Assembly: GCA_032358255.1 (NCBI GenBank)
Contig: JAULBX010002889.1
Span: 79,331 to 143,330 of the forward strand
Direction of reading: 5' to 3'
DNA from: Heterotrichella gracilis
Lineage: Eukaryota > Sar > Xanthophyceae > Tribonematales > Xanthonemataceae
Length of the DNA: 64,000 nt
Position 1 is the first letter of the stretch. Each line of letters opens with the position of its first letter. The position numbers were made by a program, and so were the translations under genes. Positions 22,162-33,524 of this stretch are shown one piece after another. The notes below the pieces were generated by a model. That model searched no databases. It was given only the letters and a program-made list of their open reading frames with translations, and was not told the DNA's origin.

Positions 22162-23410
22162 AGGGCTGCTGGGGTTATGGGCCATTATGATGGCAGAAAC
22201 CATATGCTGGCCCTACTCTACCCTACACTTGTGCGCCCACCAGCCTGCCCAACAGCGTTGATCCTCCCTTATTGCGCTTTCCAAATGACAGACACACACC
22301 CCTGGACGCTTTGCTTGCCCTACGCTTATTTTTATTGCACCCATATTGACCCGTTTGGCTACTGTTTTTGGCCTTCCCCAGTGCGTGGGTTGTCCCAGGC
22401 ACCTTTGTAACAACCAACAGCAGTAATGACAATGGCACTGTGGAGTGTGGGACCTGTAGTGCTGCCATACGTCGCCAACCTGCAGTTGCCCTTTCCTTGA
22501 GGCCAGCGGTCGGTGCGTCAAGTCAGTGAACCGATTCGCTGTGCATCAGTGAAGCAGACGGCACTCCAATCTTACATGAGTGGCATGGTGGATGATGTGG
22601 ATACGGCAGTGGCGATGCATACCCTCCCAAGGGTTGGACAAGCACCTCACGTGCGCATAGAGGTTAAGCATGCCATGTGTAGCTACTAGTGCCGTCGTGA
22701 CAAGGTGCCATGCCTTGATGGCTGGCCGATTCCCTCTCTAGGGAAATCGGAGTATCCTAGTCACTGGAATAAACAGGGATAATGGCACCAGCAACCCAGG
22801 ACGTTTGTGTGGAGGGATTGCTTAAGCAACTGCCAACTGGCGTGAAGGGTTTCCTCCCCGGGTCAGTGACATAACAACCACCCCTTTCGCACCATGCCAC
22901 AGGACACTTCGTACAATACTAAAGCAAAGATACACTGCCACATCCACATTATCCTTACCCCGTATTGCAATACGTCACCCATCCAAACAACACTGTTTCT
23001 TGGCAAATGCGCACGCATGCTCGTTAAGGAGGTGGTATTGACTGCTTGTCTGACATACCACTTTAGCCCAACCTTGGATTCTTTCAAACTCCGCATATTT
23101 TATAATACCCCTGTACCCTCTTCCGCCAGTGGCTGCGTCCAGGGTATATGCACGCATCCCATGCGCTCGTATGTGCATGCATGAGGTATATATGCATGCA
23201 TAGCCGACGCGCATGCACACGCCAAGCAACCGGCCGGTGACGCAATGGGATGGAATTGATAAATGCAGCTCAAGGAGGCCTCAACTGAAACCAGTGGGCT
23301 CGCAGGAAGGGAATCATGGAAGAGCCTGGCTGATAAATAACCCTACCAAAAACCCTACACACCAGCACTATGACAGCAGACTCGCACTAATGGCGCACAA
23401 GGGAGGCACC
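22162..23410. other. Intergenic stretch; putative SmG poly(A) signal
   Basis: No exon chain is seen. A TGTAA at 22406-22410 fits the end of the SmG transcript. Two tgcatgcat palindromes lie at 23174-23202, about 210 bp before the PPR gene start. Confidence 0.45.
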
Positions 23411-26400
23411 ATGGCGGAGCTTATCACCCCAAACATAGGGGAGATCAGGAACCAGTTCCAGGCTGCTGTGAGGCGCAATGACCTGGCGGCAGCGAGGAGG
23501 GCCCACGTGAAGCTGCTGGAAGCTGGCGCAAAACCCTCGTAAGGGACTCTGAACCCTGCATGAAGCCCTGTAGTATCCTGACGAGTAATCCCTAGCGTAC
23601 GCCCTATCCCATGGGCCTGCATGCATGTGCACAGCTTAATACACTACAATAACCTCCCATACCCTGGAGAAACCCTGCCGAAAGCCCGACCAACCCCAAC
23701 CCCAAAACCCTAAACCCTAAGCCGCCTGTTGCATATCCCTTGCCACAACTGCTTCCCACTCCTCAGGACGCAGCACTGCAACACCCTGATCAGCCTGCAT
23801 GCGCGCGCACGCGACTTTGCCGGGGCGTTTGAGGTCTCAGACCAGATGGATGCGCAGGGTGTGCCCAAGGACACATACACCTATGGGGTGCTCATTAACG
23901 CATGCGCAAAGGTGGGGAACAACCCTAAACCCTAAACCCTTAGCCATAAGCCGACACCAGGGAGTGGAGCGGTAGTTCAATAAAGAAAAAAATGAGGGTT
24001 TTCTTATGCTTTCGGCGGAGCCTTTCATGTGCCGAAACAGTTAGATGCACAGGGTGTGCCCAAGGACGCATACACCTATGGGGTGCTTATCAACGCGTGC
24101 GCAAGGGTGGGGAAGTCAAATTATTAACCCTAAAACCTGCACAGCATGGTGGCTCCTGTTCTATGCCATGTTTTTCAATGCATTGGTCCGATACATTGGC
24201 ATCAGTCCCACTGCCCTGCTTTGGGGACAAGCATGTGCTTGTTCTCAAAACCTTTACAAATAGTGCCGGATGCGGCGAGAAGAAGAAGTAGAAGAAGATG
24301 ACGCAACGTGTTTTAAATCTTCTTCCTCGCAGGCCGCGCACCCCCCCTACGACTGCCTGCCAGAGCACGCCCAGCGCGCCCAGGGGGTGTACCAGGAAAT
24401 GCTGGATAAAGGGGAGGAACCCACACGCATCGTGGTGCATGCGCTCATGGACTGCCAGGTGGGGTTGGCATGGGGGTTGAAAAGTTGGGAGGGAATCTTC
24501 CATAGTGGGTGGAAATGATGAGGGAGTACCTCAAGGGGTTGCCACAGCCAAGTGCATCGATGCATGCAGCAGGACCCACCTACCAGTAAGCTTAGCTCAG
24601 GGTTCAGGGATACATCATATTACGCCACCCGCCCCCTTTCCCCCCTTCGCAGGTCAAAGCGGGGATGGTGGAAGGAGCCTTTGTCACTCTCGCCCACATG
24701 GTATCCCAGGGCATGGCCTCCAACAACTGGAGCTTTAGCATCCTCGCCAACACACCTTGATCCTGTGTAAACCCACATAGGGCTCCAGGTTTTGGGTTCC
24801 AAGTGTAGCGTATATGGTCTACATGTTGCACAAAAATCCCCCCCAAGTGCAGGCTAAAGCGGGGATGGTGGAAGAAGCCTTCTCCACTCTCGCCCACATG
24901 GCGTCCCAGGGCATGGCTCCCAACAACTGGACTTTCAGCATCCTCATCAACGCCTGCAGCAGGGCCAAGCAGCCCTTCAGGGCGCAGGAGGTTGTTGATG
25001 TGCTGATGCCGCGAGCCAAGGTGGCCCCCGATGTGGTCACCTGGAACTCGCTGCTGGGTGCTTTTGCACGAGCGCGGCATGTTGACGGTGCGCGTAAAAC
25101 CTAACCAAAAATCGTAAACCCTAGAGATTTTGCTTGGCAAACCCCTAAACCCTGCAGCTCCTCAGGGGGGCAGGAGATGGTACACCCTTTGAACAACCCT
25201 GCGGGCCGGGCATGGCCATTACGACAGTCACACACTACATTCATACCCTGCTCCCCCTGCTTCCCCTGCGCATGCCTATGCCCCCCTGATACCCCTGCAT
25301 CATACCCCCCCCCCCCCCTCACTCCAGGCGCCTACCACACGTGGCAGCGCATGCAGCGCGCGGATGTCCTCCCCTCTGAGATCACCATCCGCCACCTGGC
25401 AGAGGCATTCTCAGCAAACCCCGAGATGGCAGCGGAGATAGCGCAAGAGGCAAAGGACATACGCCTGCTCAAGCTGCACCAGCAGGTAAGTTATAAACCC
25501 TAAACCCTATATCAAAGACCCTAAGCTCTTAAGTAGAAGGCGAAGGAATTTTGCTTGCTCAAGGTGCATCAGCAGGTAAACCCTAAGCTCTAAACGGTAA
25601 CTCATGAAACTCTATACCGGACACAGCAGGATGACCTTAATGACCCAGTAGACCTTCAGCAGTGAGACAAATACCTACTTTCCACTCCTCAGGCGCCCCT
25701 CGCCACCACCACCACAGCCGCAGACACCCCACACCCCTCCCGCGACAGGGCCCAGCAGTCCCGCACCCGCATGGCCAGGTACCGCCAGGTGGACATGGAC
25801 ACATATGACCCCCGCGCAGAGAACGATGCGCCCACCGATCCCCTGTTCTTGGACCTGCATGGCATGAGCCAATCGGCTGCGCGTGTGGCGGTGCTGCGGG
25901 TGAGTGTGCGCTTACTAGATCAATTGCAGGGTTGTGGCGGGTTGTGCCTTGGTTGCACCAGTAAATGTTCAGGGTTGTGCTTTTGGAACGCCAGGTGGCA
26001 GTAGTGGGTACAGGGTTGAGGAGCACAGGGAGGTGTAAGTGACACGTCATCATGTATTAACGTGCGTTGAAGTGAAAAATACCTTTTTTATTTATTGTGT
26101 ACAACGTATCATGTATATTGAAATTTCACTTTTCACCACATCCCTCCCCCTGTTTCTCTCAGCGCCTCAACTACCTTGTGCTCACCAAGGCCAAGCAGAA
26201 GCCACCCACTTTTGCCGAGCTGGCCTGGGGACAGCCGCCATCCTCACTTGCCTCGCCAGGTAACATTCCACCCCAAGAAGTGCTCCCATCCCCAGCTGCT
26301 TCGGCCACCCCAGGCACCCCCCCTGCCACCCCCCCACATGCTTCCGGTATCGCCAGCTGGCAGGAATATGGACCCCTGTTGAACCAGTCAGGTGGCGCCA

Positions 26401-27263
26401 CATCAGCATCGGGCTCACAGGAGGAACCAGACCCTGCGCTAGGGTTTGGCGGCGCAGGGCGAGGGAGGGGAAATCCTGGGCTAGGGTTTGGTGGTGCCAC
26501 GTCAGCATCAGCCCAAGGGGAGGGACGAGACCCTAGCCTAGGGTTTGGCGGCGCAGGGCGAGGGAGGGGAAACCCAGGCGAGCGGCGAGGGAGAGACAAC
26601 CCTGGGCTAGGGTTTGGAGGCAAGGGGCGAGGGAGGGGAAACCCCGTGCTAGGGTTTGGCGGGGAGGGGCGAGGGGCGCGTGGGGGGCAGCAAGGGGGGG
26701 CGGGGCCATCGGACCATCAGGGGGGAATTGGAGCCTCCTCGGGAGGGAGCAAGCCTTCCCGCATGGACCATGGGAGGAGGGCAATCCCTACTGGAGGGGC
26801 AGGCCCATCCCCAGCCGGTTCTTCCCATCCCCGGTCAGTGCCGGACCAATCCCCAGCCACAGCTCCCACAGCCAACGCAGCACCACCCCCGACCCCATCG
26901 GATTTTCCCAATCCCGATGCGGCGCCACACCCCGCTCCCGGGGATTTGGTTATCATCACGGGGTTGGGCCGCCACTCCCGGGGAGGGGTTCCTGTCCTCA
27001 AGCAGGCAGCTGTGGAGGTGCTGGAGGGTCAAGGGGTGGTATATCAGACCTCGCACGCAAACCTGGGGAGGCTGGTTGTCCCAAGGGGTGTGTTGGAGGA
27101 GTATGTTGAGGGGAGGATGCAGTCGGGGCTGGAAAACCAGCTGTACCACCGGGCGGGGCAGCGGTATGTGGTGGTGGTGGCGGGCATCGTGGGGACCCTG
27201 GCGGCCATGTATGTGCTTCCCAAGGTTATGGCGCACAACTACCCAGTGTGGGGTGGGGAATAG
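23411..27263 (+). CDS. PPR-SMR protein
   Basis: Seven exons in phase: 23411-23538, 23767-23911, 24333-24458, 24853-25087, 25328-25485, 25693-25899 and 26163-27263, giving 699 residues. Residues 1-250 are pentatricopeptide repeats (for example RTQHCNTLISLHARARDF in part, KDTYTYGVLINACAK, NNWTFSILINACSRA, PDVVTWNSLLGAFARA), which bind RNA. An SMR domain follows, with LDLHGMSQSAARVAVLR near residue 316 and ITGLGRHSRGG near residue 600. Between these two halves is a Gly/Arg/Pro-rich insert of about 260 residues. The C-terminus has one probable membrane helix (VVVVAGIVGTLAAMYVL). Plant PPR-SMR proteins act in plastid gene expression; the location here is inferred, since no clear transit peptide is visible and a 5' exon may be missing. 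An in-frame ATG at 23390 is an alternative start. Confidence 0.88.
24005..24115 (+). repeat. Exon echo (PPR gene exon 2)
   Basis: Copies 23820-23915: gatgcacagggtgtgcccaa and acctatggggtgcttatcaa are almost unchanged, and a gtgggg donor follows. Telomere words CCCTAAACCCTAAACCC lie between exon and copy. Confidence 0.85.
24650..24762 (+). repeat. Exon echo (PPR gene exon 4, 5' half with acceptor)
   Basis: Direct copy of about 24845-24952 with an intact cgcag acceptor. It reads KAGMVEGAFVTLAHMVSQG beside KAGMVEEAFSTLAHMASQG. It runs into a stop after about 35 codons. Confidence 0.85.
25540..25582 (+). repeat. Exon echo (PPR gene exon 5, 3' end and donor)
   Basis: ttgctcaaggtgcatcagca followed by ggtaaac, beside ctgctcaagctgcaccagca then ggtaag at 25466-25490. 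CCCTAAACCCTA words lie between them. Confidence 0.75.
26440..26690 (+). repeat. Coding minisatellite with telomere-like core in the SMR insert
   Basis: The DNA unit centres on ctagggtttggcggcgcagg and encodes LGFGGAGRGRGNPG. At least five LGFGG units occur, in variable spacing. The CTAGGGTTTGG core differs by one base from two TTTAGGG words. Confidence 0.75.
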
Positions 27264-27876
27264 GGTGCGTGTTCCGGGTAGATAGGGACGTCCCTAGCAT
27301 ACGCTTATTTGATAAACAGGAAATATCCTTTTGGAATTGTGCAGGGTGCATACAATCTGATTTTTTTTCGATTGTTTGCAGGGCGCATGCAAGTGCAGCA
27401 ATAAGAACAACACATGTTTGCTACTCATTGACTTAGATAGCAAGGTAGCTCCAAAGTCCCAGCCATAGAGCCAGATTTGCAGTCAGTCTTGCACATGCGG
27501 CGCCAAGGCGCTGTCATGGCACTGTTTAATGTTTGCTATTGTGTGTGTTTTAGCCATTTTCATAGAGGCAGTAACCTTGCAAGAGCCTTGGCCTGAAGTC
27601 TATGTGCGCACGTGCCTCTTCATGAATGGCTGGTGAGGGGCATTGCGTGGGCTTGCCCGCTTGGGCAGAACCCTAGTCTAGGGTATCACACGCGGTGGGG
27701 TACAGGGCGGTGCTGACAGGTGGACCACAGGTGGACCGACCAGGTCGGAATAGGCAGTTTGCAGGTTGCAGACCTGAAATGGAGGATGATTAATATTGTG
27801 ATACACGGACCATGCGTGCCACGATACTGTCCTGGTGACCTTGCCGCATGGACCTTGGGAACAAAGAGAAAATGGC

Positions 27877-28160
27877 ATGCATGCGAATTTCCTGGATATT
27901 TCCACCATTTTTCGTTAGTAACACTTTCACCAGTAATACTTTCACGGTTCACCCCGGGGTACGTACAGCTTAAGTGCAACTCCATGAAGGACTGCCATGT
28001 CTCAGGAGCACGATGCATGCATGGTAAAATATGTGCACCACGCTGTGTGATGAGCAATACGTGGAGTGGAACTGAACTTGGAAACAAACCGTTTTCTGAG
28101 AAAATGCCTGCGAATTTCCTGGGTATTCCCCCCATTTTTCGTTACTTTCACGTTTCACCC
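27877..28160. repeat. Direct repeat pair, about 65 bp
   Basis: gcgaatttcctgg, attttcgtta and actttcac blocks at 27890-27955 recur in the same order at 28112-28160. No gene is seen in 27264-28674. tgcatgcat palindromes lie at 28013 and 28188. Confidence 0.65.
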
Positions 28161-28674
28161 CTTAACCATGCCAGCGCAGAATATATATGCATGCATGTGT
28201 CGCAGACCATTGGTCTGTAGAACGCAATCCACCTCACTTGGTATTTAGTTTCGCTGCGTTTGCGTGCAGGCAATTCAACTATCGAGTGTCACTGTTTTTG
28301 CCAACTCAATTTACTCCGCATTTCGCCCTTCTTGTTTGTGACAAACGGTTGTAGAAATTGTTGTAGGCAATGTCGACTGAACGCACCTGACGTAGCTTAG
28401 GAAGACAGGCGTTGTGCTGGCTGTTAGATGTGGTGAGTAGTATTGGGCGGTTTATTTGGACAATCGTGGCATGCGGGGGGCGTGCCATGCTGTCGTGGCC
28501 ACCCTTGCACTTAGGACGTGTAGGTAACTCCAGCTACATTTCAGAGCAGACCTTCACACTGTCAAAAACAGCTTTTCGGTGAACATATCTTGACTTCATA
28601 CCAGGCAAAGGTTTCTTCTTGCTACAGCCTCAACAACGCTGTACATTGGCATAGCAGCCACTAGACACACTTAC

Positions 28675-28848
28675 TGATAGCCAATACTTGTTGCTATTAG
28701 GCCGCAGGAATCTCACCCTTTTATCATCTGGCGGCAGGCTGTGCAATGGCGAAGCGTACTTAGCACGTTGGGAGCCATATTTCGTTGGTGTATCTAGCCT
28801 GGGGAGACCCTTGTAGGTGTTCATTCCCACGCGTGTCAATTTGGGCAT
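28675..28848 (-). CDS. Possible first exon of an unidentified gene
   Basis: ATG at 28848 opens a frame of 58 codons ending at a strong GTAAGT donor. The sequence is basic and well mixed (MPKLTRVGMNTYKGLPRLD, then SQRAKYASPLHSLPPDDK and VRFLRPNSNKYWLS), so it looks coding. I could not find the next exon toward 28300. It is head to head with the zinc-knuckle/DUF1995 gene: the two start codons are 72 bp apart. Confidence 0.38.
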
Positions 28849-28920
28849 ACAACCATCCCAGGATAAGCACTTGGGTGTACATCACAACCATGGGTTTCCT
28901 GGAGCCTGCGTGGTAGGCCC

Positions 28921-31900
28921 ATGTTGTGCTTGCCTATCCTGAGCAGGCTTGGAGCTTGGAGAAGGCTCAACAGCAGCAACAACAGCAGTCACAGCAGCAG
29001 CGGGAGGAGGGGGCTGCCAGTGCACGCTGCTGCACACCCACGGAAGGTATGGCAGGTGAATGCACGGGGGGGTTATGGCGGTGGTCTACAAGTAGCAGAG
29101 GACAGAAACCTTGTGCACTGACTGCTAGCCTGGCGGTACTGCTGCACTTGCACGTCCCTACCTATCTAACAAAACAACCAAAAACGTTTCTTCTACTATA
29201 TCTAACAGGATATGAAAAATTATCTTACTTAACTTGCCCTTTCTGCCTGTAGCAGGTAGCTGCAGTCACCAGCCCCACCCCACCCCCAAGCAGCCCATGG
29301 TGTCCGCCAGACCCCGTCAAACCCAGGTCAGTGGAAACCCTAAACCCTAAACCCTAAACCAGGTCAGTGGGTTGAGCCCAGCGCCTGTGCAGCCCTGTGG
29401 GGACACAGACCCCCCACCCACCCAGGTCTCTGCACACATGCTGGGAGCCACTTGAACTGCACCACACCCCTCTGCACACTTGCTGCGAGTCGCCTTGCAT
29501 CAAGAAATTCCATCCCTTCAATAAAAGCCTGTTGCACACTGGCAGCGCACTAACTGGTGTGCTTACTAAGAAATGCTTTTTCGGTGGAAATCCAGGACCC
29601 GCCCGCTGGTGAGCGCTGATGACCTCGATGCATCCCCACCTGGTGGCGATGAGCGGGGATCCCCAGCTGGGGACGACAGCCGGCGGAAATATGATGACGG
29701 CAAAAAGCGGTACAAGTCCCGGGGACCGCCCACCGAGGAGCACCGGCTGAAAATTCAGGCTGCCCTCAAGGGCCGCAACCTGGGCAAAACCCTAAGCGAC
29801 GACCACAGGAGGCACGGGCAAAACCCTAAAACCCTAAAACCCTAAAATCTCAAGCAGTGGCCGTAAGAACCCTTTGGATGCATAATATACAAGGGCGAGA
29901 GGGGGCCTGCGCTCCTTAGACCCTCTGCAACTGTACCTCGTCAGGTCACATCGCAGCGCGCAGCGCCCCATTAAACACTAAAGTCTGGGGTGTAAACTCA
30001 CAGGAGCATTTCCATGGGCATGCGGCGCGTGATGTCGCAGCGCGCGGCGCGGCTCAAGCGCAGCCTTGCGTCCCAGGGCAAGCCCAAGACGTGCTCCCTG
30101 TGCGGCCAAGTTGGACACAACCGACGCGCATGCCCCACAGCAACGCAGGGCCTTGTGGGGTCGCCTGTGGGCGATGCCGAGCCAGGACCACTGTTGTCAC
30201 CGCTGTCTGAAGCATGGGTGGCGGGCAGGGTGGAGGGTGGAGGGGAGGGGGAGGAGGGCGTGGGGGGGAGGGCGCTGAGGAAGGAGCGGGCTGCTGCTGC
30301 GCGAGCGCGGCGGCAGGTGCTGGCGGCGCAGGCGGCGGCTTCTCCAGCGCAGGTATGTTACCCGGGTTATTGTGGATGTTGTACAACTGTGCAACGAGAA
30401 ATGGTTATAAATTGCTCAGAAGGAGCACCGGTTATAGTACAAGCATCCTCAATCACGTGACTAATTGAAGGTACTCGATACATACAGTGCTACTGGAACA
30501 TACAAGCATCGTCATTCTTGCAGATCTGATCTCAGGGCAGCCATCAGCATGCCCTCTCATCCCATCACCACCACCCCACCCCCGCAGGCCGCCTCCGCCT
30601 CCCCACCCGCCGCCCGCCTGCGCCGCTACGTGTGTGCCCAGGGGGCAGTCTTATAGCAATACAAAAATGAATCTGTCACCCTTTGCACTCCCGCAATCCC
30701 ACGCTGCCAGCTTTCAAAAAGTTTTGTATCACCCACCCACACCCAGACCCACACCCAGACCCACACCCACATCATCAATACCACCACCATTACCGCAGGC
30801 CGCCTCCGAGCCTCCACCCGCCGCCCGCCTGCGCCGCTACGTGTGCGGGCACTGCGGCCAAGCGGGCCACAGCAAGCGCTTCTGCCCGGAGCTGCAGGCG
30901 GAGAACGCTGCGGCAGCTGCGGCGGCAGCTGTGGCAAAAGCCGAAGATGAGGCTGCCAGATACGCCGCACAGGTAGGTAGTAGATGCATGTGCTGCTGGA
31001 GACCTGTAAGCTTGCTACAGCGCGTTTCCCCCCCCAATGGTTTTTCCTTTTCCTTTTGCTGGGAATGCCGATGGCCATCCGACAAAACACATTTATTTAA
31101 CTAGAAATGGTTGCACCATTGCACCTCCCTACCTGCGCCATTTCATAGGAATATAACACCCCCCCTGGTGCATCCTACCCCCAAAACCACCCAACCACTT
31201 GACTGACCATTTCTCACTCTGGTTCTGCAGCAGCAGCTTCTGGCTAGGCAGTCTGCGGATCTGGCTACTAGTTCCGGCAGCCCCCCCGCACCCCCACCCC
31301 TCACCCGCCAGGGTCTTCCCGAGCCGCTGCCCACCCAGCCGGAGGAGCTGGTGGCACAGGTTGGGTTTGGGTTTGTGGGTTTAGGATTTTGTGCTAGGTG
31401 GCGCAACCAACCCAACCAGAGGAGCCAGTGACGGATATGAGGTTTGGGGCAACGGCTTGTTGTCGACTTCTGTGATATGTGTTCCTCAAACCCTTTTGAG
31501 AAGAATACCTTTCCTCTAGTAACATGCGCATATTCTTTAAGTAATGCTAGAATTTATTACAATTTATGTTAATGGTATAAGGTATACCAGTTGTATGCCG
31601 TGGCTTGCTGTGATATCTTAAGACCTGCAGTGTATCTTTCTAAGGTATGTATACCACCCACCGTGCAGGTTGCGGGTGCGATCATACGCGCATGGTGCGC
31701 TGGCGACAGGCGGCAACAGATCGAGCTGCCACTACCCTACGGGGCAGCCAACGACAGGGGAGCATGGTTCGTAACAGACCCTAATGACAGCAATACCCTA
31801 ATGGCAATGAAGCCCTGAAATGATGGGGACTTTTGCTCGCCAGCGGGTATGCACTGCTCTCATCCTTCCAGGGTGGTTTGAACAATGCCAGAAACGAGCT

Positions 31901-33524
31901 GCTTTTGGCGCAGCATGTGCAATACCTACTGCAATCTGGCTGTAGTGTGCTGGAATGTATGTAAACTAACTACCGGTAACTAATCCTCCACCCACACTAC
32001 CCAATCACGTGCCCCCTCCCCCCTTCTCAGGCCTGGTGGCATTCGCCAGCAGTTCCGCGCCGCTCTGCCTGTGGTTGAGGCGCTCCTGAAGCAGCTCAAG
32101 GCGCATGAGGGGCTGCAGGGCAGGCTGACTGCGGAGTGGCTGGACGAGTCGGACTGCGTAGGTGCGGGCTGCATGGATATGAATTACAAATACCTGCATG
32201 CAAGCAGTACCGATTACAATCACCTGCATACCATTTGTGCCAGTTATAGTACCATGCACTAAACTGGTGTCTGGCAGGGTTCCAGCTTCCTGTCCTGCCT
32301 TCCCTGCTCCCCTCCGCCCCTACCTCCAACCTCTCCCACACCCCTGTCTGCAGGCGCCTGGCAGAGCCCCACCCTGGCAGCCGTGCTGTTCCCCACCGCT
32401 GACACCCTGTCCCAGCTGCGGTCGCTGGATGGGGACGATGGCCGCCTGGTGCTGCTCATCAACCCTCAGTGGCAGCTCCAAGGGCAGATAGTGTCGGACT
32501 TTGGGTTTGGGGCCTCGGCGCGGCAGGCAGAGGAGTACGTGGCGCTGTTCCGTGAGGTGTACAGCCTGCAGCGGGTGGCGGTGGCGGGGGACGATGTGTG
32601 GGTGCTCAGGTGGGTCTAGGGTTTATGAACCCTATAGGGTTTAGGGGTGGTGTACAGCCTGCAGCGGGTGGCGGGGGACGACGCGTGGGTGCTCAGGTGA
32701 GGGTCGGGGTTAGGGTTTAGGGTTGTGTGCAACAGGCTGATGGTGGTGGTGGCGGGGAATGATGCGTGGGTGCCCAGGTGGGGGTTGAGGCGCGGGGTGA
32801 CGTGTGGGTGGTCAGGTTGGGGGGTTACAGGTGTGCGAATTTTTTGCGTGGCTTGACTGTGGCGGAAGGGGAAATTATGTGGGTGCTCTGTTGGGGGCGT
32901 GGGATGGGCATCCAGGTGTGTAAGAGTGCCAGTACACTCTGGAGTTGCAGTGTTGACCTTGCACCCCCACTGCGCAGGTGCTACCCCGGCAGCTGGCAGG
33001 CCTTTGCCTCCCTGCCCGGCAACCGCCCCCAGCTCCTCACCACCACCCCCGCCCGCCCCACCTACTCCGAGCTGGCGCAGGTGCTGAAAGCCCTCAAGGG
33101 TTCCCGCGCCAGCCGCAGCTGGGTGGACCGAGTCCTTGCGAGGGAGGGGGGCGGTGGTGGTGGCGCGGGTGGCGCCGGGTGGCAGGCGGGGTACAGCGGC
33201 GGCGCCCTAGGGGAGGGTATGCGTCGGCTGGAGGCGATGGAGCGGACTCGAGCGGCTGCGCGGGGCGCCGAGGCGGCGGATGCGGTGGATCGGCGGCGGG
33301 AGCGCGATATAATCACCGGGGAGAGTGTGCGGGACATCAAGCTGGACCCTGTGCTGCAGCTGGCGCGCTGGCAGAAGGCCATCTCCTCGCTGCCCAACTT
33401 TGCCGGCGGAGGGGGTGGAGGGGGAGGGGGGTCGCAGCAGGGGGGGGGCGCCAGGCCTCCGGTGGCGCCTCCTTTGGACGCTGACCGGGTGCGACCCGAT
33501 GGGTCAAATGCACCCGCGCCGTGA
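28921..33524 (+). CDS. Plastid-targeted NUMOD3 / zinc-knuckle / DUF1995 fusion protein
   Basis: Ten exons in one phase: 28921-29046, 29253-29326, 29596-29817, 30004-30352, 30799-30972, 31231-31359, 31669-31766, 32031-32161, 32354-32609 and 32978-33524, giving 701 residues. Residues 1-42 form a transit peptide (MLCLPILSRLGAWRRLN, then Ser-rich). A NUMOD3-like motif is at about 111-137 (EEHRLKIQAALKGR). Two CCHC zinc knuckles follow, CSLCGQVGHNRRACP (about 170) and CGHCGQAGHSKRFCP (about 273). From about 352 comes a DUF1995 domain: RRQQIELPLPYG, WPGGIRQQFRAALP, LAAVLFPTADTL, LLINPQWQLQGQIVSDFGFG, RCYPGSWQAF. The acidic/Gly-rich tail is disordered. The donor of exon 3 is GC (GG|GCAAAA), needed to keep phase. 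DUF1995 proteins are plastid or cyanobacterial and some act in photosystem assembly; the joint function here is unknown. Confidence 0.86.
30570..30641 (+). repeat. Exon echo (fusion gene exon 5, 5' end with acceptor)
   Basis: ccgcaggccgcctcc through cgctacgtgtgtg copies 30793-30845 almost exactly, including the acceptor, then breaks off before the second zinc-knuckle cysteine. Confidence 0.85.
32648..32895 (+). repeat. Series of four exon echoes (fusion gene exon 9, 3' end)
   Basis: The exon 9 end (ggtgtacagcctgcagcggg, then gtgggtgctcagg) is repeated at 32648-32699, 32728-32780, 32785-32818 and 32857-32895, with increasing divergence. Each copy keeps a gtgggtg..cagg donor-like end. TTTAGGGTT words stand at 32637 and 32711. 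Confidence 0.82.

Noticed and set aside
26171-27285. Minus-strand and other-frame ORFs over the PPR-SMR last exon
   Set aside because: Repeat-rich DNA keeps several frames open. Only the frame with SMR motifs joins upstream exons.
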